Origin: Leptotrichiaceae bacterium
Lineage (GTDB): Bacteria; Fusobacteriota; Fusobacteriia; Fusobacteriales; Leptotrichiaceae
Assembly: GCA_018060185.1 (NCBI GenBank)
Contig: JAGOWQ010000011.1
Location: forward strand, 1 to 47,788
Length of the DNA stretch: 47,788 bases
Reading direction: 5' to 3'
A program made the translations under genes and the position numbers. Below the pieces are notes generated by a model. That model was not told where the DNA came from. It ran no database searches and saw nothing but the letters and a program-made list of their open reading frames with translations. This document shows positions 8,752 through 15,225 of this stretch, piece by piece (position 1 is the first letter of the stretch; every line of letters begins with the position of its first letter).

Positions 8752-9138
8752 CTCTGTTTTCCTCCTTAATTTGTAATTATAAATTTATCAATTTCAAAAT
8801 TTTTACGTCTTTATAAACGGTATAGATTTAATCTTTAATGATGTAATTTGATGTGATTCATCTAAATACATTCTTATTAAGAAATCATTTCCTTTTTTTA
8901 TACATCTAATAAATATAGTGATGAAATTAATATGCATAAAATTATATTCAAACCTATATAGAATTCTATTAAATTTAAATTATATATAAATTTTAATTCT
9001 AAATACAAGTAAGAATATCAAATAGAAAATTAGTAAACAATTATTGTAAAATATATCTATTTTATCTTTTTTATTTATCGTGTTTTTTTGTCATGTATAT
9101 GTTATTTCATATAGTGTTCTATAATTTTTGATAAAATT
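8752..9138. other. Intergenic region, nothing identified
   Basis: AT-rich, about 390 bases between two minus-strand genes. A TATAAT-like box on the minus strand at 8776-8781 lies upstream of the DUF4026-like gene but has no convincing -35. I see no gene or structured RNA. Confidence 0.3.
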
Positions 9139-10011
9139 TTAAAATGGTAATACTTCCCCGTCATTAGGAATAAAAATTCTATTTGTATCTAAATTTTTAA
9201 TTTCTACAAATGTTCTTAATTCTTTTCTAGTTAATGTTCCGTGATTTACAGTATCCATATGAACTGCTATTAATTTAGTATTAGGTGCGAAATGATACAT
9301 TCTTTCTACATCTAGTTTTCCCATTATTATAGACTTGTCATCAAATGGAGATTCTTGTGCAAACTGTGCATCTCCAGTATTCATAATAATAATATCAGGT
9401 TTTTGTGTTTTTACCACATCTTCAACTTCTTTTCGCCAAATTGTATCTCCAATTAAATAAATAGTACTATAATTCTTTGATTTAAATACAACTCCCATAG
9501 CTTCACCTGCTTTTTTTGCTATCTCTGGAATTTTATACATATCATCTGTTCCGTGTTGTCCAGTGGTTTTGATCATAGTAATATTTCCAAATTTTGTATT
9601 TTCTCCAAGTATTTTTACATTTTTAAATCCTTGTGAACTGATGAGCTTTTTATCGGATTCATTCTGTACAAAAATTAGTATATTTTTATTTATTTCTTTT
9701 TGTGCGTATTCATCCCAATGATCATCGTGTGTATGAGTCACAATTACGGCATCGATATCCTTCATAATCTCTTTTATTGACATTGGCAGACTAATTAATG
9801 GATTTCTTTCCTTAGAATTATAAGTTCCTTCAAATCCTGAATATATTCCTTTTGGAGCAAAAAACGGGTCAATTAAGATTTTTTTACCCCCATAATTTAA
9901 TATTCCAGTTGCATTTCTAATATGAGTATACTCTACTTTATTAAAAGAATTACCATTTGAAAATGATAAAACTCCAACTAATGATACTACTACTAATAAT
10001 AATTTTTTCAT
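9139..10011 (-). CDS. Secreted metallo-beta-lactamase-fold hydrolase (UlaG-like)
   Basis: The protein (290 residues from ATG 10011) starts with a signal peptide: MKKLLLVVV, a hydrophobic core, then SFSNG. The metal site is the HxHxDH motif THTHDDH at residues 92-98, followed by TTGQHGTDD, YLIGDT, and a late VHMDTVNHGT segment. This is the pattern of the UlaG/YtnP-like beta-lactamase-fold hydrolases that act on lactones, phosphodiesters or phosphonates; the substrate is unknown. An open frame continues upstream to 10077, but it runs through the promoter and operator, so the ATG at 10011 with an AGGA site is the start. It lies between the two duplicated tRNA arrays and is controlled by a palindromic operator. 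Confidence 0.85.
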   Translation of the reverse strand: MKKLLLVVVSLVGVLSFSNGNSFNKVEYTHIRNATGILNYGGKKILIDPFFAPKGIYSGFEGTYNSKERNPLISLPMSIKEIMKDIDAVIVTHTHDDHWDEYAQKEINKNILIFVQNESDKKLISSQGFKNVKILGENTKFGNITMIKTTGQHGTDDMYKIPEIAKKAGEAMGVVFKSKNYSTIYLIGDTIWRKEVEDVVKTQKPDIIIMNTGDAQFAQESPFDDKSIIMGKLDVERMYHFAPNTKLIAVHMDTVNHGTLTRKELRTFVEIKNLDTNRIFIPNDGEVLPF

Positions 10012-10037
10012 TTGCTTAGTTTCCTTTCTTGATTTTA

Positions 10038-10064
10038 TTCTATATAGAATAATACTATATAGAA
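10038..10064. promoter_or_regulatory. 27-bp palindromic operator on the hydrolase promoter
   Basis: TTCTATATAG (10038-10047), seven bases, CTATATAGAA (10055-10064) is a perfect dyad. Its centre contains the minus-strand -10 box, so a bound repressor would block polymerase. Each arm is itself nearly self-complementary (CTATATAG). No regulator gene lies beside it. Confidence 0.75.
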
Positions 10065-10077
10065 CTATTTTTGTCAA
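10049..10077 (-). promoter_or_regulatory. Promoter of the MBL-fold hydrolase gene
   Basis: On the minus strand TTGACA (10077-10072), 17-base spacer, TATTAT (10054-10049). Transcription would begin near 10042, upstream of the ATG at 10011; this excludes a start at 10077. Confidence 0.8.
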
Positions 10078-10445
10078 TAATATTATTTAATAATTTTAGA
10101 GTAAAATTAAGAAAAATAGTTAATGAATATGAAAATAATAATAAATATTTATAAGTTATGGTTTTATAAAAAGTAGGTACGAGATTATCGAATACTGTTT
10201 TTAAAAGTATTATAATAGTTATTTTTGTATCAACTTTTTTTCATTCCAAAGAAACAAGGTTAACTTGAAATTTGGGAATAGATGCATATTTTTGGTTTTT
10301 AATTTCATTAATATTCTCAATGTTTTTGGCTGTATCATTTTGCATGATAATGTATATAATGATTTTTTATACTATATCTCCTTTAGGCATAAAAACTATA
10401 ATGTCTTCAATAATAGAATATTTTAATTCACAGTTAGAGCAGTGA
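10070..10445 (+). pseudogene. Fragment of an ABC-2 type permease
   Basis: The plus frame 10070-10445 reads as the C-terminal part of an ABC-2 permease: VGTRLSNTVFKSIIIVIFVS, an in-frame TGA at 10266-10268, then GIDAYFWFLISLIFSMFLAVSFCM, YIMIFYTISPLGIKTIMSSIIEYF. The last segment matches the family pattern 'F.T..P.GI...I..I.EFF'. There is no start, no N-terminal half, and no ATPase partner. It is a relic, immediately upstream of tRNA array 2. The family assignment is from pattern memory. Confidence 0.6.
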
Positions 10446-10509
10446 ATATGAGTTGATTAGATATATTTTAAGTCACACAATATTAATGGTAAAAAATAAA
10501 AAAAAGTAG

Positions 10510-10538
10510 TTGACATTTTTTATAAAATAATGTAGAAT
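10510..10538 (+). promoter_or_regulatory. Promoter of tRNA array 2
   Basis: TTGACA (10510-10515), 17-base spacer, TAGAAT (10533-10538). The -10 TAGAAT is shared with the tRNA-Leu(GAG) and rpsB promoters. Confidence 0.85.
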
Positions 10539-10564
10539 AACTTCTGTCAATATGGTTTACTTAT

Positions 10565-10652
10565 GCCTTGGTGGCGGAATGGGTAGACGCACAGGACTTA
10601 AAATCCTGTGGTAATTTTTACCGTGCCGGTTCGACCCCGGCCCGAGGCACCA
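10565..10652 (+). tRNA. tRNA-Leu (TAA)
   Basis: Long variable arm, anticodon stem CAGGA/TCCTG around CTTAAAA, T arm GGTTCGACCCC, acceptor GCCTTGG/CCGAGGC, encoded CCA. It heads array 2 and has no copy in array 1. Confidence 0.96.
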
Positions 10653-10684
10653 TTTAGACAATAAAAGAAAATATCATAATTTAT

Positions 10685-10760
10685 GCGGGAGTAGCTCAGT
10701 TGGTAGAGCGTCAGCCTTCCAAGCTGAATGTCGCGAGTTCGACCCTCGTCTCCCGCTCCA
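10685..10760 (+). tRNA. tRNA-Gly (TCC), second copy
   Basis: Identical to 5950-6025; intact cloverleaf with encoded CCA. Confidence 0.97.
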
Positions 10761-10766
10761 ATTTAT

Positions 10767-10842
10767 GAGCCATTAGCTCAGTCGGTAGAGCACATGACTT
10801 TTAATCATGGTGTCACTGGTTCGATTCCAGTATGGCTCACCA
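10767..10842 (+). tRNA. tRNA-Lys (TTT), second copy
   Basis: Identical to 6032-6107; intact. Confidence 0.97.
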
Positions 10843-10873
10843 TTAAAATACTACAAATGAATATTGTTGGTGT

Positions 10874-10950
10874 GTGCCTGTAGCTCAGTTGGATAGAGCA
10901 ACGGCCTTCTAAGCCGTGGGCCAGGAGTTCGAATCTCTTCAGGCACGCCA
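10874..10950 (+). tRNA. tRNA-Arg (TCT), second copy
   Basis: Identical to 6139-6215; intact. Confidence 0.97.
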
Positions 10951-10957
10951 TAATTAA

Positions 10958-11034
10958 GGATCCATAGCTCAGTTGGTTAGAGCACTCGGCTCATAACCGA
11001 GCGGTCGCTGGTTCAAGTCCAGCTGGATCCACCA
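10958..11034 (+). tRNA. tRNA with CAT anticodon (Met or Ile2), second copy
   Basis: Identical to 6223-6299; same uncertainty about identity. Confidence 0.93.
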
Positions 11035-11040
11035 TGATAT

Positions 11041-11115
<75 letters not shown>

Positions 11116-11121
11116 TAATGT

Positions 11122-11147
11122 TACCATATACTATATGGTATTTTTTT
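11122..11147 (+). terminator. Terminator of tRNA array 2
   Basis: TACCATA (11122-11128), loop of five, TATGGTA (11134-11140), then seven T. It is the counterpart of the hairpin at 6388 but ends this array, since no tRNA follows. Confidence 0.8.
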
Positions 11148-11252
11148 AATTTATCATAAAGATATTTTATAGATTCAGTATATTTTTTATTTAAGATGGA
11201 GTTATTTTTGTATAGTTAGGATAAGTATTTTTAAAAATTTGTACATAAAAAC

Positions 11253-11280
11253 TTGACAAATGAAAAAAATGAGGTATATT
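11253..11280 (+). promoter_or_regulatory. Promoter of the flavodoxin gene
   Basis: TTGACA (11253-11258), 16-base spacer, TATATT (11275-11280), 57 bases before the start codon. Confidence 0.7.
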
Positions 11281-11337
11281 ATTAATGTAAGGCGTTTAAT
11301 GACTTATATCTATTTAAAATAAACAGGAGGTATCAAG

Positions 11338-11916
11338 ATGAAAAAATTAGGAACAGTAGGAATAATTATTGGAATTACTATATTTAATCTTTTTGTAAAA
11401 ACAAAAAATAATATAATATATTCTAAAGACAATAGAACTTCAAAGAGAATATTAGTTGTTTATCACTCTGAAACAGGAGCAACAGAGAAAGTAGCTAAAA
11501 TGATTCAACAAAAATTAGGAGCAGATATACTTAAAATTGAGCCAGTAGTTGCATATGATACTAAAAATCTTAGTGCTTTGAAAAGTTTAGTTACAAAACA
11601 ACAAAGAGAAAAAACAAAAGTTGCTATAAAATCACCGAATAAAAGTGTTTCAAATTATGATGTTATACTAATAGGAACGCCAGCATGGTTTTCAAAAGTA
11701 AGCCCTCCAATGGAATCTTATATAGAAAGTCAAAATTTTTCAAATAAAACAGTTGCTATGTTTACCACATATGATGGAGTTTACGGAAATGTTTTAATGG
11801 ATTTTGAGAAAAATGTAAAAGCAAAAGAAGTAAAAAAAGGAATGGCATTTAGTGGAAGTCAGATTAGAAATGGAATAGATAAAGATTTAAATACTTGGTT
11901 GAATAATATAAAATAG
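11338..11916 (+). CDS. Membrane-anchored or exported flavodoxin-family protein
   Basis: A 192-residue protein. Residues 3-20 are hydrophobic and serve as signal anchor or signal peptide; the flavodoxin domain follows. ILVVYHSETGATEKVA (38-53) contains the FMN-phosphate loop S-E-T-G-A-T, and the second FMN loop is IGTPAWFSKVSPPMESYI near 111. It would bind FMN and transfer electrons or reduce quinones outside or at the membrane; no partner is adjacent. ATG has an AGGAGG site seven bases upstream. An exported flavodoxin is less usual than a cytoplasmic one. Confidence 0.85.
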   Translation: MKKLGTVGIIIGITIFNLFVKTKNNIIYSKDNRTSKRILVVYHSETGATEKVAKMIQQKLGADILKIEPVVAYDTKNLSALKSLVTKQQREKTKVAIKSPNKSVSNYDVILIGTPAWFSKVSPPMESYIESQNFSNKTVAMFTTYDGVYGNVLMDFEKNVKAKEVKKGMAFSGSQIRNGIDKDLNTWLNNIK

Positions 11917-11958
11917 AAGATTAAATTCAAAAAGTATCAAAAAATTAAAACAGAAAAT

Positions 11959-11997
11959 AAATACTTTGAACAGTTTAAGTTTGAAGTATTTTTTTAT
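11959..11997 (+). terminator. Terminator after the flavodoxin gene
   Basis: AAATACTT (11959-11966) pairs with AAGTATTT (11984-11991), with further T residues after it. Confidence 0.65.
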
Positions 11998-12059
11998 TGA
12001 TATAATTATTGGAATTGAATAGTTAAAATGATATAATATAATAAAAAAATGGAGATGAA

Positions 12060-12797
12060 ATGGTAAAAATAAGTGCGGAAACAGTAACAAAATTCAGAAA
12101 TATGAAAATAATTCAAAGGAATGATTACCAAAATTTCACATTGGATTCTGTGTTGTTAGGAGATTTTGTTAAAATAAATAGAAAAATAAAAAGAATTCTC
12201 GATATTGGAACTGGCTGTGGAATTTTACCTATTATTTTATATGAAAAGTCAAAATCAAATATTATTGGTGTAGAAATACAAAAAGTTATGAGTGAAATAG
12301 CAAAAAAAAATATTGAAAATAATAATTTATCAGATAGAATAGAAATTACTCATAAAGATATTAAAGAATATAAAAATATTTTTAAAAAAGATGAATTTGA
12401 TTCTATAGTTACAAATCCTCCTTATTTTGAATTTAAAGGGGATATAGATCAAATAAATAATTTAGAACAAATAGCTAAGGCAAGACATAATATTGATATA
12501 ACGATAGAAGAAATAATTAAAATTTCAAGTTACTTATTAAAAAATAAAGGATATTTTTCAATGGTATTTAGAAGCGAGAGATTAGTTGAAATTTTAACAT
12601 TAATGAAAGAATACAAATTAATTCCAAAAAGAATGAAAAATGTTTACACTAAAAGAGATGAAAATGCTAAAATTTGCCTTGTAGAAGGGATAAAAGACGC
12701 AAAAGATGGATTTGAAATAGAAAGTCCGATTTACATATATGATGAAAATAATGAAAAAAGTGAATATGTAAAAAAATTATATGAAAATATTATTTAA
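12060..12797 (+). CDS. TrmN6-like N6-adenine methyltransferase (tRNA1-Val A37 type)
   Basis: A 245-residue class I methyltransferase. Seen: the AdoMet motif ILDIGTGCGILPIIL (residues 44-58), an acidic binding residue in IIGVEIQ, and the catalytic NPPYFEF of N6-adenine methyltransferases near 120. The N-terminal QNFTLDSVLLGDFV matches the TrmN6/YfiC family, which modifies A37 of tRNA-Val. GGAG precedes ATG by five bases. It lies directly upstream of a tRNA-Leu gene, in the same direction but with a separate promoter between them. Confidence 0.82.
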   Translation: MVKISAETVTKFRNMKIIQRNDYQNFTLDSVLLGDFVKINRKIKRILDIGTGCGILPIILYEKSKSNIIGVEIQKVMSEIAKKNIENNNLSDRIEITHKDIKEYKNIFKKDEFDSIVTNPPYFEFKGDIDQINNLEQIAKARHNIDITIEEIIKISSYLLKNKGYFSMVFRSERLVEILTLMKEYKLIPKRMKNVYTKRDENAKICLVEGIKDAKDGFEIESPIYIYDENNEKSEYVKKLYENII

Positions 12798-12812
12798 AAA
12801 TGAATAAAAAAG

Positions 12813-12841
12813 TTGAAAAAAGTATTAAAATATAGTAGAAT
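12813..12841 (+). promoter_or_regulatory. Promoter of tRNA-Leu (GAG)
   Basis: TTGAAA (12813-12818), 17-base spacer, TAGAAT (12836-12841); the tRNA begins eleven bases later. Confidence 0.75.
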
Positions 12842-12851
12842 ATTAGACGTT

Positions 12852-12936
12852 GCGAGTGTGGTGGAATGGTAGACACGCCATCTTGAGGGGGTGGTGGACG
12901 AAGTCCGTATGGGTTCAAATCCCATTACTCGCACCA
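12852..12936 (+). tRNA. tRNA-Leu (GAG)
   Basis: Acceptor GCGAGTG/TACTCGC, anticodon stem CCATC/GGTGG around TTGAGGG, long variable arm, T arm ATGGGTTCAAATCCCAT, encoded CCA. Single gene with its own promoter. Confidence 0.95.
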
Positions 12937-13334
12937 TTTTTAAAAATTCTGATATTATAAGTATTATAAATAATTTAAAATAGGTTCAAAAAATCTATTT
13001 TATATGATAGTTTGTTTGTTAAATAAGAAGTACGTAGTTTTTTTATTTCAATTGAATCTAAATAATTTAATTTATTTCATCATTTAAATGTAAATAATAA
13101 TTACTATTTAAGTGTATTGACAAAAACTATTATATGTGGTACAAATAAAATATAGAAAGAATGCATTAATTTCGTACTTTTTCTATTTACATAAAAATTT
13201 ACTACTTAATTATATTGAAGATTTTAGCTAGTGAGATGAGAGCTCTAAGATATTAAGAAATTAGAAAACGGAGTACCCTGACATTAGAGATGATATTATA
13301 GAGTTAGAAAAAATTGTGAATTGAGGTGAAATTT
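12937..13334. other. Upstream region of the His-rich peptide, possible gene remnant
   Basis: A weak hairpin at 12977-13001 may end the tRNA transcript. TTGACA at 13117-13122 with TACAAA at 13140-13145 (17-base spacer) is a candidate promoter for the peptide gene. Between 13257 and 13323 short frames such as KLENGVP and DIRDDIIELEKIVN meet across a shift, which looks like the tail of a degraded gene that I cannot identify. Confidence 0.3.
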
Positions 13335-13460
13335 ATGAAAAAGATATTGTTAGTACTTACATTAACTGTAGTTGTTTCTGCAGGTGCGTTTGCTAGAGGG
13401 CATCATGGTGGTTCTACACATACGCACACAAATATTTGTGGTCATATAAGAAGTTATTAG
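13335..13460 (+). CDS. Secreted His-rich microprotein
   Basis: A 41-codon gene with GAGGTG seven bases before ATG. Residues 1-20 form a textbook signal peptide (KK, hydrophobic core, cleavage after AFA). The mature part would be only 21 residues with five His and one Cys (GHHGG, THTHT, ICGH). Such composition suggests binding of Zn2+, Ni2+ or Cu+. A perfect hairpin terminator follows. I know no named family. The metal ATPase locus is 2 kb downstream on the other strand, so a role in metal handling is inferred from composition and neighbourhood. Confidence 0.7.
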   Translation: MKKILLVLTLTVVVSAGAFARGHHGGSTHTHTNICGHIRSY

Positions 13461-13531
13461 TTTTAAAAGAATTACTAAAAAGTTTTAACTTTTATTACTT
13501 TTAAACAAAACTTATTAATTCCATTTTTCTA

Positions 13532-13560
13532 CTAAAAAAGAGCCAAAGGCTCTTTTTTAG
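13532..13560. terminator. Bidirectional terminator after the His-rich peptide
   Basis: CTAAAAAAGAGCC (13532-13544), loop AAA, GGCTCTTTTTTAG (13548-13560): a perfect 13-bp stem with T runs on both strands. Confidence 0.9.
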
Positions 13561-13800
13561 TTTTATTGTGAGAATTTATTTTATTATAATTTATAAAATG
13601 AAGTTAATTTTATTCCATTTTTATGTATCATATATTCTAGAAATATATATAAACACCCAGTATCAGCTCTATAAGGCTCAAATATCAAACTTTAAAGGAA
13701 TTACTCTTTTTTATTGGCTTACAAAAATAGCTATCGTAAGAACTAATTCCTTGTAAACAAACTTCTTTTTCTTTACTAACATGTATATTATCAAGATTAT

Positions 13801-14322
13801 TTATTCAAAAAATTGCTTGAATTCATTCTCATTATGAATAGTACCTACAAAAATGTTTATAATTTTATTATTTTCATCTATAAGTATATTAGTTGGAACA
13901 GATTCTAATCGTGTTCCGTTTATAAAAACATTATTATAATCATAATAAATAGGGAAAGTGAATCCATTTTCTTTTACATAATTTGAAACTTTTTCTTTGG
14001 AAGAGCCTCGTTCAATAAAAACAACGGCAAAGTTATATTTATTTTTATTTTTTTTATAAAAATCTTCAAGTACTGGCAATTCTTCTTGGCAATTTGGACA
14101 CCATTCAGCTGCGGCAATAATGAGTGTTTTTTTATTTTTGTTAAATACTTTTTTACTAAGTATCTTTCTACCATCTAGTTTTTGAAGAGTAAAATCGGGG
14201 AATACATTTCCTGGTTTTACTTCTACATTAAAAGAATTAGTCACTAAACTTTCACTAAAAACTGGAAAACTTAAAACAAATCCTAAAATTATAACAGAGG
14301 TTAAAATTAAAATTTTTTTCAT
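13801..14322 (-). CDS. Exported thioredoxin-like protein (TlpA/ResA type)
   Basis: A 173-residue protein with an N-terminal signal peptide or anchor (residues 1-23) and a thioredoxin fold. The redox motif is WCPNC at residues 74-78, preceded by PDFTLQKLDG typical of TlpA/ResA proteins; the cis-proline is in SVPTNILID near 140. It would reduce or exchange disulfides outside the inner membrane. It is the last gene of a minus-strand set: His-rich membrane peptide, PAP2 phosphatase, thioredoxin; the ATG is only four bases after the PAP2 stop. Confidence 0.85.
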   Translation of the reverse strand: MKKILILTSVIILGFVLSFPVFSESLVTNSFNVEVKPGNVFPDFTLQKLDGRKILSKKVFNKNKKTLIIAAAEWCPNCQEELPVLEDFYKKNKNKYNFAVVFIERGSSKEKVSNYVKENGFTFPIYYDYNNVFINGTRLESVPTNILIDENNKIINIFVGTIHNENEFKQFFE

Positions 14323-14326
14323 TTTT

Positions 14327-14845
14327 TTATCCTTTATATTTTGTATTTTTTAGAAATTTCATATTGCATATTATATAAGAGACCCCCCCTCCCAGTATTA
14401 TTCCTCCTAAGATGTCTGTTAGGTAATGAACTCCTAGGTATATTCTTGAGAATGATATTAAAAAAGCTACTATGAAAATAGGCCATTTATACCTTAAATT
14501 TAAAAAATAGAATACACCAAATACTGCAAAAGATGATGAAACATGTCCTGATGGAAACGAGTATGAACTAGGAGGAGGGATTAAAAGTTTTATATTATCA
14601 TATGATATATAAGGTCTAGGTCTTTTAATAATATTTTTTAATATCCCCTCTCCTAAGATACTCGTAACTATTAGTGACAATAATATAATTATACCTAAAT
14701 GACGCGTTTCATTTTTTAAGATAAGAATCAACGATAAAATTATCCATATTAATCCTATATTGTTTATTTCTGAGAAAAAAATCATAATCCTATTTACAGA
14801 TGCAGATTGAAATCTCTGAATAAATTCTACTAATGGTGCGTCCAT
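14327..14845 (-). CDS. PAP2-superfamily membrane phosphatase
   Basis: A 172-residue inner-membrane protein with about five or six segments. The three catalytic motifs are present: K..RPRP (KRPRP, 74-78), PSGH (98-101) and SR.YLGVH.LTD (SRIYLGVHYLTD, 133-144). The size fits undecaprenyl-pyrophosphate or phosphatidylglycerophosphate phosphatases (PgpB/BcrC type). It is coupled to its neighbours: six bases after the His-rich peptide stop and four bases before the thioredoxin gene. Substrate is not decidable from sequence. Confidence 0.88.
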   Translation of the reverse strand: MDAPLVEFIQRFQSASVNRIMIFFSEINNIGLIWIILSLILILKNETRHLGIIILLSLIVTSILGEGILKNIIKRPRPYISYDNIKLLIPPPSSYSFPSGHVSSSFAVFGVFYFLNLRYKWPIFIVAFLISFSRIYLGVHYLTDILGGIILGGGVSYIICNMKFLKNTKYKG

Positions 14846-14851
14846 ATTCTT

Positions 14852-15001
14852 TCAAATAATAATAAATATAAACAAAGATAGACTTAATATAGCAATAAGA
14901 AATGTCAAACAGCCGTGAGGTCTTCTCCAACGCTGCTGATAACCACATCTATGATTATTATTTTGATTATGATGATCATTTTGATATCCATGATGACCCA
15001 T
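14852..15001 (-). CDS. His-rich small membrane protein
   Basis: A 49-codon gene with a strong AAGGAGGG site before ATG. The N-terminal 31 residues carry six His, two Cys, many Asn and a basic patch (GHHGYQNDHHN, RCG, RWRRPHGC); residues 32-49 are one hydrophobic membrane helix. The His-rich part probably faces the cytoplasm by the positive-inside rule. It is the first gene of the PAP2-thioredoxin set and lies downstream of the Zn/Cd ATPase on the same strand. A metal-sensing or metal-buffering role is possible; there is no family name I can give. Confidence 0.7.
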   Translation of the reverse strand: MGHHGYQNDHHNQNNNHRCGYQQRWRRPHGCLTFLIAILSLSLFIFIII

Positions 15002-15225
15002 TATAATTCCCTCCTTAAAGAAATAAAATAGTATTTATCTTTTTTAGAATACTTTTCGTTCACTTTGTATTACGTGACTACAATTATTAAATCAGACTTC
15101 TAAATATCCTGATATCCCTAATATACAAATAATATAAGTTTTTATGTCTACACAATGGACAAGATAATTTTTACTTACTTTATTCATTTAGAGAAAACCA
15201 TTCTAATTTTCACTCCTTTTTAATA

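Noticed and set aside
10012-10077. Extended N-terminus of the MBL-fold hydrolase
   Set aside because: It would be translated from the promoter and operator DNA, upstream of the transcription start, and it hides a clear signal peptide.
13568-13756. A 62-residue plus-strand open frame
   Set aside because: No ribosome site, starts right after a strong terminator, and composition is typical of non-coding AT-rich DNA. A degraded element cannot be excluded.
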